This document shows positions 35,260 through 43,304 of a stretch of 64,000 nt of DNA, piece after piece (positions within the stretch are counted from its first letter, which is position 1; each line of letters opens with the position of its first letter). Under the pieces are notes generated by a model that made no database searches, was not told where the DNA came from, and saw only the letters and a list, made by a program, of their open reading frames with translations. Position numbers and translations under genes: made by a program. This stretch comes from Scandinavium lactucae (GTDB lineage Bacteria; Pseudomonadota; Gammaproteobacteria; Enterobacterales; Enterobacteriaceae): NCBI RefSeq assembly GCF_033843265.1, contig NZ_JAWXRD010000002.1:124001-188000 (forward strand), read 5' to 3'.

Positions 35260-36612
35260 ATGGCAAATACGATGAAAATACCGTCTCGTGAGTTGTGGTC
35301 TTATTTTGGTTATGGTTTAGGTCAGTGTTTTAGCTTTGGCTTAGTCGGGTCGTTTATTAACTATTTTTATACTGATGTGTTGGGCATTTCCGCCCTCGCC
35401 GCCAGTACCATTTTCCTTATCGCCCGCGCCTGGGATGCGGTCCACGATCCGCTGTTTGCCAGCTTCATGGACACCATCAACAGCCGCTTCGGCAAGTTCC
35501 GTCACTTTTTGCTGATTGCGCCGCTGCTAATCACCGGTGTGACCCTGCTGTCGTTCTATAAAATAGAGGCCGATACCACCACCAAAATTCTCTACGCGGG
35601 CGCGACCTATATTCTGTGGGGCACCCTGTATGCGATTTCCGATATTCCGTTCTGGTCGATGTCATCGGTGATGACCAACGATTCCGGGGAGCGTACTCGC
35701 GCGGTGACCGCGGCAATGCTGGGGGTGAATGCGGGCATCGCCTGCGCCAATATTTTCTTCCCCAAACTGGCGGCCTTCTTTGCCCAGTACAGCAACGACA
35801 AAGGCTACTTTATGGCGGCGCTGGTGATGATGCTGGTTGGCCTGCCACTGATGCTAAACGGCTTCCTGCAAATTAAAGAACGTGTACCGCCGAGTCCGGA
35901 AAAAGTCACCATGCGGGATACCTTCCGTAATCTGCGGCAGAACAAACCGTTATTTATTATTCTGCTGTCGTTCTTTTTCTGTGTATTCCATAACGTCGCC
36001 AACGGCATTTACATCTATTTTTTTATCTACAACATGGGCGATGCCAGCCTGCAAATGGTGATTGGTCTGATGGGGATCGTTGCTGCGGTGGTATGCCTGG
36101 TAGCGCCGATGCTGACCCGTAAAATGCAGAAGCGGAAGCTGTTTATGATCCTCTGCGGGCTGGATATCGCGGTGCGGGTGGTGATGTGGTTTGCCGGATA
36201 TCACCACACTGCAGTGCTGTTCCTGCTGCTGGGTCTGAGCACCCTGTTCGTGATGATGAGCAATATTCTGACCTCATCGATGATTGCCGACACCATCGAA
36301 TATGCCGAATATCACACCCACAAACGCTGCGCGGCGATCACCTTTTCCGGACAGACCTTCACCGGCAAGATGTCGGTGGCGGTTGGCGGGGGGCTTATTG
36401 GGTTGTTTCTGACCCTGATTGGCTACGTGCCACAGGCACAAACGCAGAGCGATGCGGTGCTGAATGGACTGTTCTTTGGGGTTTGCCTGCTCCCGGCGAT
36501 TGGCTCGCTGATTCGCATAGGCTTTATGTCACGCTTTACCTTCACCGAAGAGAAACACGCGGAGATTTGTCGTCTGCTGGCAGATAGGCGTCATGCCTTG
36601 CAGCAGGAATAA
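35260..36612 (+). CDS. GPH-family sugar:cation symporter
   Basis: A 450-residue transporter with 12 hydrophobic segments of the glycoside-pentoside-hexuronide family (MelB, YicJ, XynB-type). Signatures: SYFGYGLGQC in TM1, ARAWDAVHDPLFASFMDTINSRFGKFR in the first loop region, and IEYAEYHTHKRCAAITFSGQTFTGK late in the protein. It should import an oligosaccharide for the hydrolase encoded upstream. I chose the ATG at 35260, which has a GGGGAAAGG site, over an in-frame start at 35191 that overlaps the hydrolase gene. Confidence 0.9.
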   Translation: MANTMKIPSRELWSYFGYGLGQCFSFGLVGSFINYFYTDVLGISALAASTIFLIARAWDAVHDPLFASFMDTINSRFGKFRHFLLIAPLLITGVTLLSFYKIEADTTTKILYAGATYILWGTLYAISDIPFWSMSSVMTNDSGERTRAVTAAMLGVNAGIACANIFFPKLAAFFAQYSNDKGYFMAALVMMLVGLPLMLNGFLQIKERVPPSPEKVTMRDTFRNLRQNKPLFIILLSFFFCVFHNVANGIYIYFFIYNMGDASLQMVIGLMGIVAAVVCLVAPMLTRKMQKRKLFMILCGLDIAVRVVMWFAGYHHTAVLFLLLGLSTLFVMMSNILTSSMIADTIEYAEYHTHKRCAAITFSGQTFTGKMSVAVGGGLIGLFLTLIGYVPQAQTQSDAVLNGLFFGVCLLPAIGSLIRIGFMSRFTFTEEKHAEICRLLADRRHALQQE

Positions 36613-36616
36613 AAAC

Positions 36617-36691
36617 GCCCGGCGGCGCTACGCTTGCCAGGCCTACGTGATGAATTTGTAGGTCCGCGCAAGCGCAGCGCCGCCGGGTGCC
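36617..36691. repeat. REP pair (BIME-like)
   Basis: Two oppositely oriented REP units, GCCCGGCGGCGCTACGC and GCGCAGCGCCGCCGGGTGC, separated by a short AT-richer spacer, between the convergent transporter and roxA genes. Typical extragenic element; may stabilise the transporter mRNA. Confidence 0.8.
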
Positions 36692-36698
36692 AGGAGAA

Positions 36699-37820
36699 TT
36701 ACGCTTCGAAGTACCAGTAACCCTGATTAATCAACGCCGTCAGTTCGGCGATAAACGCCGGATTGTGCAGCGCATCACCCAGTTCTTCCTGCCCGACTTC
36801 GGTTAAACGACACAGCGCATCGGCCGCCTGAGGGTGGACGGTGTTCCAGGCTTCGCTGTTGACGAAGAACTTGTCGCCGATATGCAGCACGCGAAGACCG
36901 CTCAGACGGGTCAGGGTTTCGCCCCCCGTCAGCGCATCCAGTACTTCCTCTTCCGCATACGGGGGTTCTGCCGGGGCGATATCCAGCTCATGACGCGGGG
37001 TGGTGGCGAAGCGGCCAAACCACTGTTTAAAGTCCTCCGGCTGGCTGATAACCTCAATCATCATCGCGCGCAGGCGTTCAAGCTCATACTCTTCGACCCG
37101 GCCCGGATGTTCACGCACGGTCAAATCTGCATCGCTGTAATGAATACCGCCTAAATCATTTTCCAGGGCGTAATCCGCGAAGCTGCTGATCAGGTCACGT
37201 CCGTTTGGCCCCCGGAAGCCGACCGAGTAGTTCAGCGTGTCTTCAAAGGTGAAACCGTCGTGCGGGAATCCTGGCGGGATATACAGAATGTCGCCCGGAG
37301 ACATTTCTACATCGATAATCGGCTCAAACGGGTCGACATGCAGCAGCGCCGGATGGGGGCAGAATTGACGCATCGGAATGGCATCACCCACGCGCCAGCG
37401 ACGACGCCCCATACCCTGAATGATAAACACATCGTAGTTATCAATATGCGGACCCACGCCGCCGCCGGGCACCGAGTAGGAGATCATCAGGTCATCCAGA
37501 CGCCATTCCGGCAACACACGGAAAGGACGCACCAGCTCCGCCGACGGTGCATGCCAGTGATTCACCGCCTGCGCCAGCAGCGACCAGCCGGTTTCGCCCA
37601 GGCCGTCAAAGTCCTCGAACGGTCCGTGGCTGGCGTTCCATTTCCCATCGGTCTGACTGACCAGACGGCTGTCCACTTCCGGCTCCATCGCCAGACCGGC
37701 CAGTTCATCCGGCGTGATCGGGTCCACAAAGTTCGGGAAGGCATTCTTCAACACAACCGGCTTTTTTTGCCAGTATTTCTCTAAAAACTCGGGCCAGTTA
37801 AGGTTCAGTTGGTTAACCAT
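36699..37820 (-). CDS. roxA: Ribosomal protein L16 arginine hydroxylase (YcfD/RoxA)
   Basis: A 373-residue JmjC/cupin Fe(II)- and 2-oxoglutarate-dependent oxygenase. Iron ligands His125 and Asp127 (VGPHIDNYD) and His187 (GFPHDGF) are at the positions known for E. coli YcfD, which hydroxylates an arginine of ribosomal protein L16. The double-stranded beta-helix core and the C-terminal helical domain (ending LINQGYWYFEA) are complete. I chose the ATG at 37820; an upstream in-frame start at 37895 would add 25 residues without homology. In E. coli the gene lies beside phoPQ; here it stands alone between a sugar locus and a DUF1090 gene. Confidence 0.88.
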   Translation of the reverse strand: MVNQLNLNWPEFLEKYWQKKPVVLKNAFPNFVDPITPDELAGLAMEPEVDSRLVSQTDGKWNASHGPFEDFDGLGETGWSLLAQAVNHWHAPSAELVRPFRVLPEWRLDDLMISYSVPGGGVGPHIDNYDVFIIQGMGRRRWRVGDAIPMRQFCPHPALLHVDPFEPIIDVEMSPGDILYIPPGFPHDGFTFEDTLNYSVGFRGPNGRDLISSFADYALENDLGGIHYSDADLTVREHPGRVEEYELERLRAMMIEVISQPEDFKQWFGRFATTPRHELDIAPAEPPYAEEEVLDALTGGETLTRLSGLRVLHIGDKFFVNSEAWNTVHPQAADALCRLTEVGQEELGDALHNPAFIAELTALINQGYWYFEA

Positions 37821-38018
37821 ACAATCACACCAGTAAAAGGATAAACGGGCGTGATTATGCGCCACCTCCTCCAGGCCGACTTTGTTAAGGGTCAAGGGTT
37901 GGCGAAAAAATGATTCATCCGCCCTGTTTATCCCTCGTTTAAGAATTCATTAAGATCTCCACGGTAAGATTTTCCTTAGACAAACGAACGTGTTGAGAAA
38001 AATGAGGAAATGACCGTG

Positions 38019-38402
38019 ATGAAAAGGAATATGACGTTTGCCCTGCTGCTGCTGGCACTGCCTGCGACCTCAGCTTTTGCAGCGGCGGGTTTAACGGGCT
38101 GCGCGGCCAAGAAAGCCGATATCGAACAGCAAATTGACTACGCGAAAGCGCATAACAATAGCTACCGCGTGGCGGGCCTGGAGAAGGCGCTGGCGGAAGT
38201 GACGGCCAACTGTACCGATGCCTCTCTGCGTGCAGATCGTGAAGCCGATGTGCGTAAAAAAGAGCAAAAAGTGGCGGAGCGCGAGCAGGAGTTAAACGAA
38301 GCAAAAGCCTCGGGCCGTGCTGATAAGATTGAGAAAAAGCAGGAGAAGCTGAATGACGCCAAAGACGAACTGGCGCAGGCTAAGGATGAGCTGAATAAAT
38401 AG
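38019..38402 (+). CDS. DUF1090 periplasmic protein (YqjC-like)
   Basis: A 127-residue protein with a signal peptide ending ATSAFA, a Cys pair (GLTGCAAKK and EVTANCTD) that probably forms a disulfide, and a long charged helix (about residues 60-127, rich in K, E, A) likely to be a coiled coil. This is the DUF1090 layout of E. coli YqjC. Function unknown. I chose the ATG at 38019 because GAGGA lies ten bases before it; the ATG at 38010 is too close to that site. Confidence 0.82.
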   Translation: MKRNMTFALLLLALPATSAFAAAGLTGCAAKKADIEQQIDYAKAHNNSYRVAGLEKALAEVTANCTDASLRADREADVRKKEQKVAEREQELNEAKASGRADKIEKKQEKLNDAKDELAQAKDELNK

Positions 38403-38425
38403 TCGGGCTATCTGACAAAAATAAA

Positions 38426-38450
38426 CGCCGAAGTCAGTCGTCCTTCGGCG
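38426..38450 (-). terminator. Intrinsic terminator for the small YHYH gene
   Basis: Perfect eight-base stem CGCCGAAG / CTTCGGCG with a nine-base loop; on the minus strand it is followed by TTTATTTTT. It begins two bases after the second in-frame stop codon described at 38452. Confidence 0.75.
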
Positions 38451-38451
38451 C

Positions 38452-38544
38452 TTACCATTTCACGTCATATTTGAAGATAATTATTAAGCCCAAAATCAGC
38501 AGGGCAAAACCAATCCCTATATGGAAAAAACATTCATAACGATG
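38452..38544 (-). other. Open 30-codon stretch encoding a membrane helix, in frame after the YHYH stop
   Basis: Directly after the UAA of the small gene, the same frame stays open for 30 codons, from His-Arg-Tyr to a final Trp, and then stops two bases before the terminator. It contains a clear hydrophobic helix (IGIGFALLILGLIIIF). It has no start codon of its own. It may be the lost C-terminus of an originally 75-residue protein, a readthrough extension, or chance. Confidence 0.4.
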
Positions 38545-38679
38545 TTATTTTTTATTGTGGCAATGATATTCGCCAGTTGAGTGTTGTGTGTGGCAACCTT
38601 CAGAGTTGGTGCCGCCAGAGTGAGCAAGGGCGCTACTCGCATAAGCAAGCACGAATAGTGCCAGTAAAATTCTCTTCAT
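38545..38679 (-). CDS. 44-residue secreted YHYH-type protein
   Basis: A very short gene with a clear signal peptide (MKRILLALFVLAYASSALA) and a mature part of 25 residues, HSGGTNSEGCHTQHSTGEYHCHNKK split at the cleavage site. This is the YHYH motif: Gly-Gly, then Cys-His, then Tyr-His-Cys-His, with a pattern of His and Cys that suggests metal binding. A purine-rich AAGGATAAT stretch precedes the ATG. Function unknown. The next 30 codons in frame after its UAA encode a membrane helix (see separate entry). Confidence 0.72.
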   Translation of the reverse strand: MKRILLALFVLAYASSALAHSGGTNSEGCHTQHSTGEYHCHNKK

Positions 38680-39026
38680 TATATTATCCTTAATAATACC
38701 CATTGGTAACTACTGAGTCATATTCCGATATAAACAAGCACTCCATAACACCAGAATAAAATAACACCCCCATAGTAACCCCATTACGATAGATGTCTAC
38801 TTTAATTCTCTTATTAATATACCTTATCAAACCCACTGTTTAATGTATGCATGAGGAATGACTCATAACCATATAAAATGAATGAGGGTGTATATGAATT
38901 ACAATTCTTAAAAAGTTAGAGGGATTAAAAGGTGAAAAAAGCCAGACAATAACCAATTAGCTATACAAGCACAGCACTTTACACAACTGATCTTTTGCTT
39001 GAGAGGAAGGAGTCACTGAACTTAAA

Positions 39027-39103
39027 TGGTACGCCCTACAGGATTCGAACCTGTGACCTACGGCTTAGAAGGCCGTTGCTCTATCCAACTGAGCTAAGGG
39101 CGC
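39027..39103 (-). tRNA. argU: tRNA-Arg (anticodon TCT)
   Basis: A 77-base cloverleaf including the encoded CCA. Acceptor GCGCCCT, D-loop AGCTCAGTTGGATAGAGC, anticodon loop CCTTCTAAG (TCT, reads AGA) and GGTTCGAATCC T-arm are all present. This is the rare-codon tRNA argU; its place beside the fim cluster is as in Salmonella and E. coli. In E. coli it is a prophage insertion site, but no integrase is seen here. Confidence 0.97.
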
Positions 39104-39140
39104 ACTGAGAAGATGAACTTCGCGGTGTTGAACGCGACGA

Positions 39141-39168
39141 ATTATACGGTCAATGCCTGGTGAGTCAA
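39141..39168 (-). promoter_or_regulatory. argU promoter
   Basis: On the minus strand a TTGACT -35 (39168-39163) and a consensus TATAAT -10 (39146-39141), spaced by 16 bases, lie about 40 bases upstream of the tRNA 5' end. Confidence 0.8.
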
Positions 39169-39466
39169 TGGCTTTCGCCCTCAAATTCCCCTTCTTCATC
39201 CAGATGCCCAAAACACGCGCGCTCAACTGATTAAAGCTTAGACACCCACCTTTATCTGCCCTCTCACTACGAAATATCCAACCACGGTTTAAGCAACGCC
39301 TGGTACCTTCAGAGTTTTCCTGTAGCAACAATGGAACAGGTCATGCAAAGACGGGAGCAGTCGCAATGACAGGGGGTTGTCGGGAACACGCCAGGCAATA
39401 TTTCTTCGCTCATGCCGATACTGAATAAAAGGCGTGAGCCAGTGCGAACGTGCCGGGAGGGAAACG

Positions 39467-40183
39467 ATGCGCGTGATGCTACGCAGGGAAAGGCGGCGGC
39501 GTAATATGATGGATTTTCAGGGGCATTCACTTCCCCTGCCCCATAACGCCCTGGTGGATCGTGGCGACCTGCTCAACCACACCGCACGCTATTGTGACTA
39601 TCGCATTCTGGTGACTCGTGACCACTACCTTGCCATCGGCGTTCGCCACAGCCCAGTTCCGCTCTGTCTGTGCCGCATTTATGACGATTTCGATGAAGCG
39701 CTGAACGTGGTTCGACAAACCCTCCCCCTGTGTCTGATTGTTGACCTCGAGGGTTGGAGTCAGCCAACTCTCACTCTGCTTGATCGGCTGCGAGATTTAC
39801 AGCAACGCCACCCCCAGATGGACATTGCGCTGATTACGCCAGAAACCGATCGGGAATCACTGCGTTTTTTACAGGCATCCTGCCGCTGTCGAATAATTGA
39901 TAAGCGTCTGGCGCTGGTGCAGGCTCGTCATGCTTTTCAACTCCACGATCCCCCTCAGCCTCTGGTCTCACGTTTGTTTAAAAGCAAAGAGTGGAGTGTG
40001 CTGATGTTGATATCCAACGGTCATTCGCTGTGCAGCATCGCCCGCTTACAGCTGCGTCCCTATCATCGAATCATTTATCGCGTGGGTTGTGTACTGTCAC
40101 TGCTTCGTTTAAATCATCGCCAGCAGCTCCTGCGCTTGTTACAGCGCATCAACGCGCTCCGCGATAGCCATCACTCGGAATAA
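39467..40183 (+). CDS. fimY: FimY-like fimbrial regulator
   Basis: A 238-residue protein. The N-terminal two thirds look receiver-like (CLCRIYDDFDEALNVV, LIVDLEGW, IALITPETDRESLRFLQAS) and the C-terminus resembles a LuxR-type helix-turn-helix (EWSVLMLISNGHSLCSIARL). Length (Salmonella FimY, 240), position between argU and fimZ, and this layout point to FimY, which activates fimZ in Salmonella. The ATG at 39467 has a GGGAGG site; an upstream GTG at 39434 lacks one. There is no fimW gene in the 363 bases between it and argU, where I see only the tRNA promoter. Confidence 0.78.
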   Translation: MRVMLRRERRRRNMMDFQGHSLPLPHNALVDRGDLLNHTARYCDYRILVTRDHYLAIGVRHSPVPLCLCRIYDDFDEALNVVRQTLPLCLIVDLEGWSQPTLTLLDRLRDLQQRHPQMDIALITPETDRESLRFLQASCRCRIIDKRLALVQARHAFQLHDPPQPLVSRLFKSKEWSVLMLISNGHSLCSIARLQLRPYHRIIYRVGCVLSLLRLNHRQQLLRLLQRINALRDSHHSE

Positions 40184-41080
40184 CCTGCTGATGCCGGGAA
40201 ATATTTAAGAAATTACTTAAATTAAAGTTAATATTCGGTAATTTTTTAACCAAAATGAAACAATTACAACTATTCCTAATATCTGGTACAACACAAAACG
40301 AATCACCTCATAGAAGAGAATTTCTGGAATTTGATGCTGAGAGAGAAGAATAAACTCAGTATTGCAGGTGATATATTCGAGGTTATTGTGAGCAGGGTTG
40401 CAAAAGCGGCCCATCAAGGGTCCTCAAAACAGGACAACCTTCGGCAAGTAACCGTGTAGGCAGGCTCAGACTTTTGGTGCAGGGCTATGGCGGTAACACT
40501 CTATTAAGACTGCATTTTTTTACGCCGTCCCTTGAGGGAGGGTGATATAACAATTCGAGAATATTTTAACAACCCTACAACAAGCAGTCGCATGTTTTGT
40601 TTTTTGCTATTACATGAAAACTTAGCGTCAGCAAACCGATAAACCGCAGAAATTCACCCCAAAAGAAAATTGCATGCCAATCTCATTCAGAACATCGTAA
40701 TTAGTAAAGTTAATTGTCATAATCTCAGGCTTTTTCCTAAAACGTTACACGGTATAATCAACGACATTGAGACTAATAACAAAACAGGCAAAACAATCGC
40801 CTATGAATAATAGTTCAATGCGACAATTCTGCCGCCAGTAAAAAAAGGAAGAGTAGCTCACACCAACGGATAAATAATCAATGCATCAGGATTTCCTGAT
40901 TACACCCATCGTTTTTACGAATACTGGCCGATCAGCCAATTATTGTTTTCTTCTCATACCCATGACAACGCTTCTTTGCGCAATACGGGTTATTGAAGAA
41001 TGCAACCCATTGGCGCTGGGCTGGTGCCAGAGTTCTTCGCGAACGCTGCACACTTGAATACATGATCTGAGGAATAGAAA
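40184..41080. other. 897-base AT-rich gap between fimY and fimZ
   Basis: No convincing gene. A consensus -10 (TATAAT at 40753-40758) without a good -35 could start a fimZ transcript with a leader of about 315 bases. A short hairpin (TCCCTTGAGGGA) lies near 40527. FimY/FimZ sites may lie here but cannot be defined by eye. Confidence 0.5.
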
Positions 41081-41713
41081 ATGAAACCTGCTTCCGTTGT
41101 TATTATGGATGAGCAACCTATCGTGAGGATGTCGATAGAGGTTCTGCTGAAGAAAAATAGCAATATTCACGTCGCCCTCAAGTCAGATGATGGCCGCGAA
41201 GTCATTGATTATGTGCGTAAAAATAAAGTAGACCTGGTAATCGTTGACATCGAACTACCGGGAACAGATGGATTTTCTTTACTGAAACGAGTCAATGACA
41301 TCAGTCCGCAAACGAAGGTCCTTTTTTTATCCTCGAAATCTGAAAATTATTATGCCGGGCGGGCAATACGTGCTGGCGCGAATGGTTTCGTTAGCAAAAG
41401 AAAGGATCACAATGACATCTACAAAGCGGTGGAAATGCTGCTGAACGGATATTCATTCTTCCCGTCGGATACCCTTAACTTTCTCAGTAACACCGCTTCG
41501 CGCCGTGGAGAATTGAGCGAATTGCCACTCTCTAATCGCGAGGTGACGGTGTTACGCTACCTGGTAAACGGTCTGTCAAATAAAGAAATTGCCGAGCAAT
41601 TGCTGCTCAGCAACAAGACAATCAGCGCACATAAATCAAATATTTTCTCCAAACTCGGCGTACATACCATTGTTGAATTGATTGACTACGCCAAATCCCA
41701 CGAACTGCTTTAA
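41081..41713 (+). CDS. fimZ: FimZ response regulator
   Basis: A 210-residue NarL/LuxR-type response regulator, the length of E. coli and Salmonella FimZ. The receiver domain has MDEQP near the start, phospho-acceptor Asp in LVIVDIELPG and Lys in FVSKRKD. The C-terminal helix-turn-helix is LSNREVTVLRYLVNGLSNKEIAEQL. In Salmonella FimZ binds the fimA promoter and activates type 1 fimbriae. It converges on the fim structural operon. Confidence 0.95.
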   Translation: MKPASVVIMDEQPIVRMSIEVLLKKNSNIHVALKSDDGREVIDYVRKNKVDLVIVDIELPGTDGFSLLKRVNDISPQTKVLFLSSKSENYYAGRAIRAGANGFVSKRKDHNDIYKAVEMLLNGYSFFPSDTLNFLSNTASRRGELSELPLSNREVTVLRYLVNGLSNKEIAEQLLLSNKTISAHKSNIFSKLGVHTIVELIDYAKSHELL

Positions 41714-41718
41714 GCGCT

Positions 41719-41754
41719 AGCGTCATTCCCCGGTAAAATATTGGGAATGACGCT
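41719..41754. terminator. Hairpin between convergent fimZ and fimF
   Basis: Perfect 12-base stem AGCGTCATTCCC / GGGAATGACGCT around a 12-base loop, between the two stop codons. Lacks a T-tract but is placed as a bidirectional terminator. Confidence 0.6.
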
Positions 41755-41761
41755 GAACCGA

Positions 41762-42286
41762 TTAGTTGTAATTAATCATAAACGTCGCATCCGCATCGGC
41801 TTTGCCTGGCTGCGGATTGTCGGCGGTCGCAATATAGTTGGCATAAAACTGCAGCGTGGCATTGCCCAACGCATCCACCGTGACCTCTTTACTGGCCTGC
41901 TGTAGCGGCAGCCGACTGCGGTCTGCGTCACGAATTTCAACCGCCACCCGGCTGGCATTGCTGCCGCCATTAAGCCCTAGCAGCGTCGGATCACTGTCGT
42001 CTGCTTTCCCGGCAAAGGTTATCGATGCCGAGCCCGGTGGACAGCCTGTCAGGCTGAGGGTAAAAGGAATGACCGAGGTAGTACTGCCAGCGTTACGTAG
42101 CTGTTTGGTTGCCCAGCGCCCAAGTTCAACCGATTTGTCACTGTCGGCGGCTTCCACTACACAGCTGTAATCCACCACGTTGCCGAACAGTTCGATGTTG
42201 ACCGCCCCCAGCGCGTTATCCGCGCGAACGCCCGGGCACATCAGCATGCCAGCCAGCAAGGTTACACATAATTTCACTGATTTCAT
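41762..42286 (-). CDS. fimF: FimF minor fimbrial subunit
   Basis: A 174-residue pilin-like protein: signal peptide ending GVRA, then an immunoglobulin-like pilin domain with Cys residues in VVDYSCVVEA and LTGCPPGSAS and the closing beta strand pattern ADATFMINYN. Such subunits adapt the FimH tip to the FimA rod. Last gene of the operon. I chose the ATG at 42286; an ATG at 42304 that overlaps the fimH stop is also possible. Confidence 0.88.
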   Translation of the reverse strand: MKSVKLCVTLLAGMLMCPGVRADNALGAVNIELFGNVVDYSCVVEAADSDKSVELGRWATKQLRNAGSTTSVIPFTLSLTGCPPGSASITFAGKADDSDPTLLGLNGGSNASRVAVEIRDADRSRLPLQQASKEVTVDALGNATLQFYANYIATADNPQPGKADADATFMINYN

Positions 42287-42296
42287 TGGCTGGCCC

Positions 42297-43304
42297 TTAG
42301 TCATAATCCACGCGCAAATACCCCCGCGCCGTAAACTTCCCTTCTGCCGGTTTATTGCCGGTGATGCTGATCGGCCATGCTCGGATCCCCACCCGCGCCT
42401 GCGCACTGGCATCCAGACGGAACGGAATTTTGCTGTTGATGTTATTCGGTGTCAGCGGGTTGCCGCTGCTGTCGGCCACGATAAAGCCCAGATCCGGATT
42501 ATCGGAAACCATCGCGTTACCCTGACTTTTCTCCGCCTCAACGCGCATGGTGAGGTACGCCTGTGATTCCACGTTGGTGCATTTGATGGCGATGGTTTTT
42601 TGCTGCGGCGGAATGTTGGCCGGACGATTGCCCGCCCCTGCCTGGCTGAATAGCGATGCGCCGATATCCCCGAAATCAAACTGCACCACCGTGCCAGCAT
42701 TAATTTCACACGTTTGCGGCACGTTGATGGTGCCGCTGTAGCTGATGGTGTAGACCGGCGTCGTCAACGGGTCGGCAGTGGTGGTGGTCACATAGACGTT
42801 AAACATCGTCTGCTTAGGAATCACCACCATGTTGATAAAACGCCGGGTCACTTTCAGGCGGAACACCAGCTTCGAGTCATTCACCGGGAAAGCTTTCTGC
42901 TTTGACACGTTAGGGTGCGAGCCCATCTGAATATAATTCTGCGGCGGATAGAACGTCCCGGCGTAGCTGTCAGTTATCTGCATCGCGCCATCAAGATAGT
43001 CGTTAAGCTTCAGATATTTATAGCCACCCTCAGTGCTAACCACCGGAAAACGGCTGACATAGCTACGTTTGGTGGTGTTCCCGCTGGTGCCGCTCGGGCA
43101 CACCGCATTCACCCCTACCCAACCCGATTTCTGACTCAGCGTCACCACCTGTCCGACCTGGTTATTGGCACTGGTGAAAGTGTCAGTCAAATCGTAAAAC
43201 ACATCCGTCGGTACACCGGTCGAGTTACGACAGACGGTGGCCCAAGCGGAGGTAGACAACATCGCCCACCCCAGCACCATAAGGGTGATGGCTTTATTTT
43301 TCAC
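42297..43304 (-). CDS. fimH: FimH tip adhesin
   Basis: A 335-residue two-domain adhesin with a signal peptide (to STSAWA). An N-terminal lectin domain (about 23-190) begins TVCRNSTG, and the pilin domain follows (SGTINVPQTCEINAGTVVQFDFGDI, ending GYLRVDYD). The length equals Salmonella FimH, which binds mannosides. Overlaps fimD by 11 bases. Binding specificity cannot be read from the sequence. Confidence 0.92.
   Translation of the reverse strand: MKNKAITLMVLGWAMLSTSAWATVCRNSTGVPTDVFYDLTDTFTSANNQVGQVVTLSQKSGWVGVNAVCPSGTSGNTTKRSYVSRFPVVSTEGGYKYLKLNDYLDGAMQITDSYAGTFYPPQNYIQMGSHPNVSKQKAFPVNDSKLVFRLKVTRRFINMVVIPKQTMFNVYVTTTTADPLTTPVYTISYSGTINVPQTCEINAGTVVQFDFGDIGASLFSQAGAGNRPANIPPQQKTIAIKCTNVESQAYLTMRVEAEKSQGNAMVSDNPDLGFIVADSSGNPLTPNNINSKIPFRLDASAQARVGIRAWPISITGNKPAEGKFTARGYLRVDYD

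Noticed and set aside
39027..39466. Prophage or island inserted at argU
   Set aside because: argU is an insertion site in E. coli, but no integrase, direct repeat of the tRNA end or phage gene is visible here.
40217..40417. Small minus-strand open frame of 66 codons
   Set aside because: No ribosome site, AT-rich random-looking composition, and it crosses likely control DNA.
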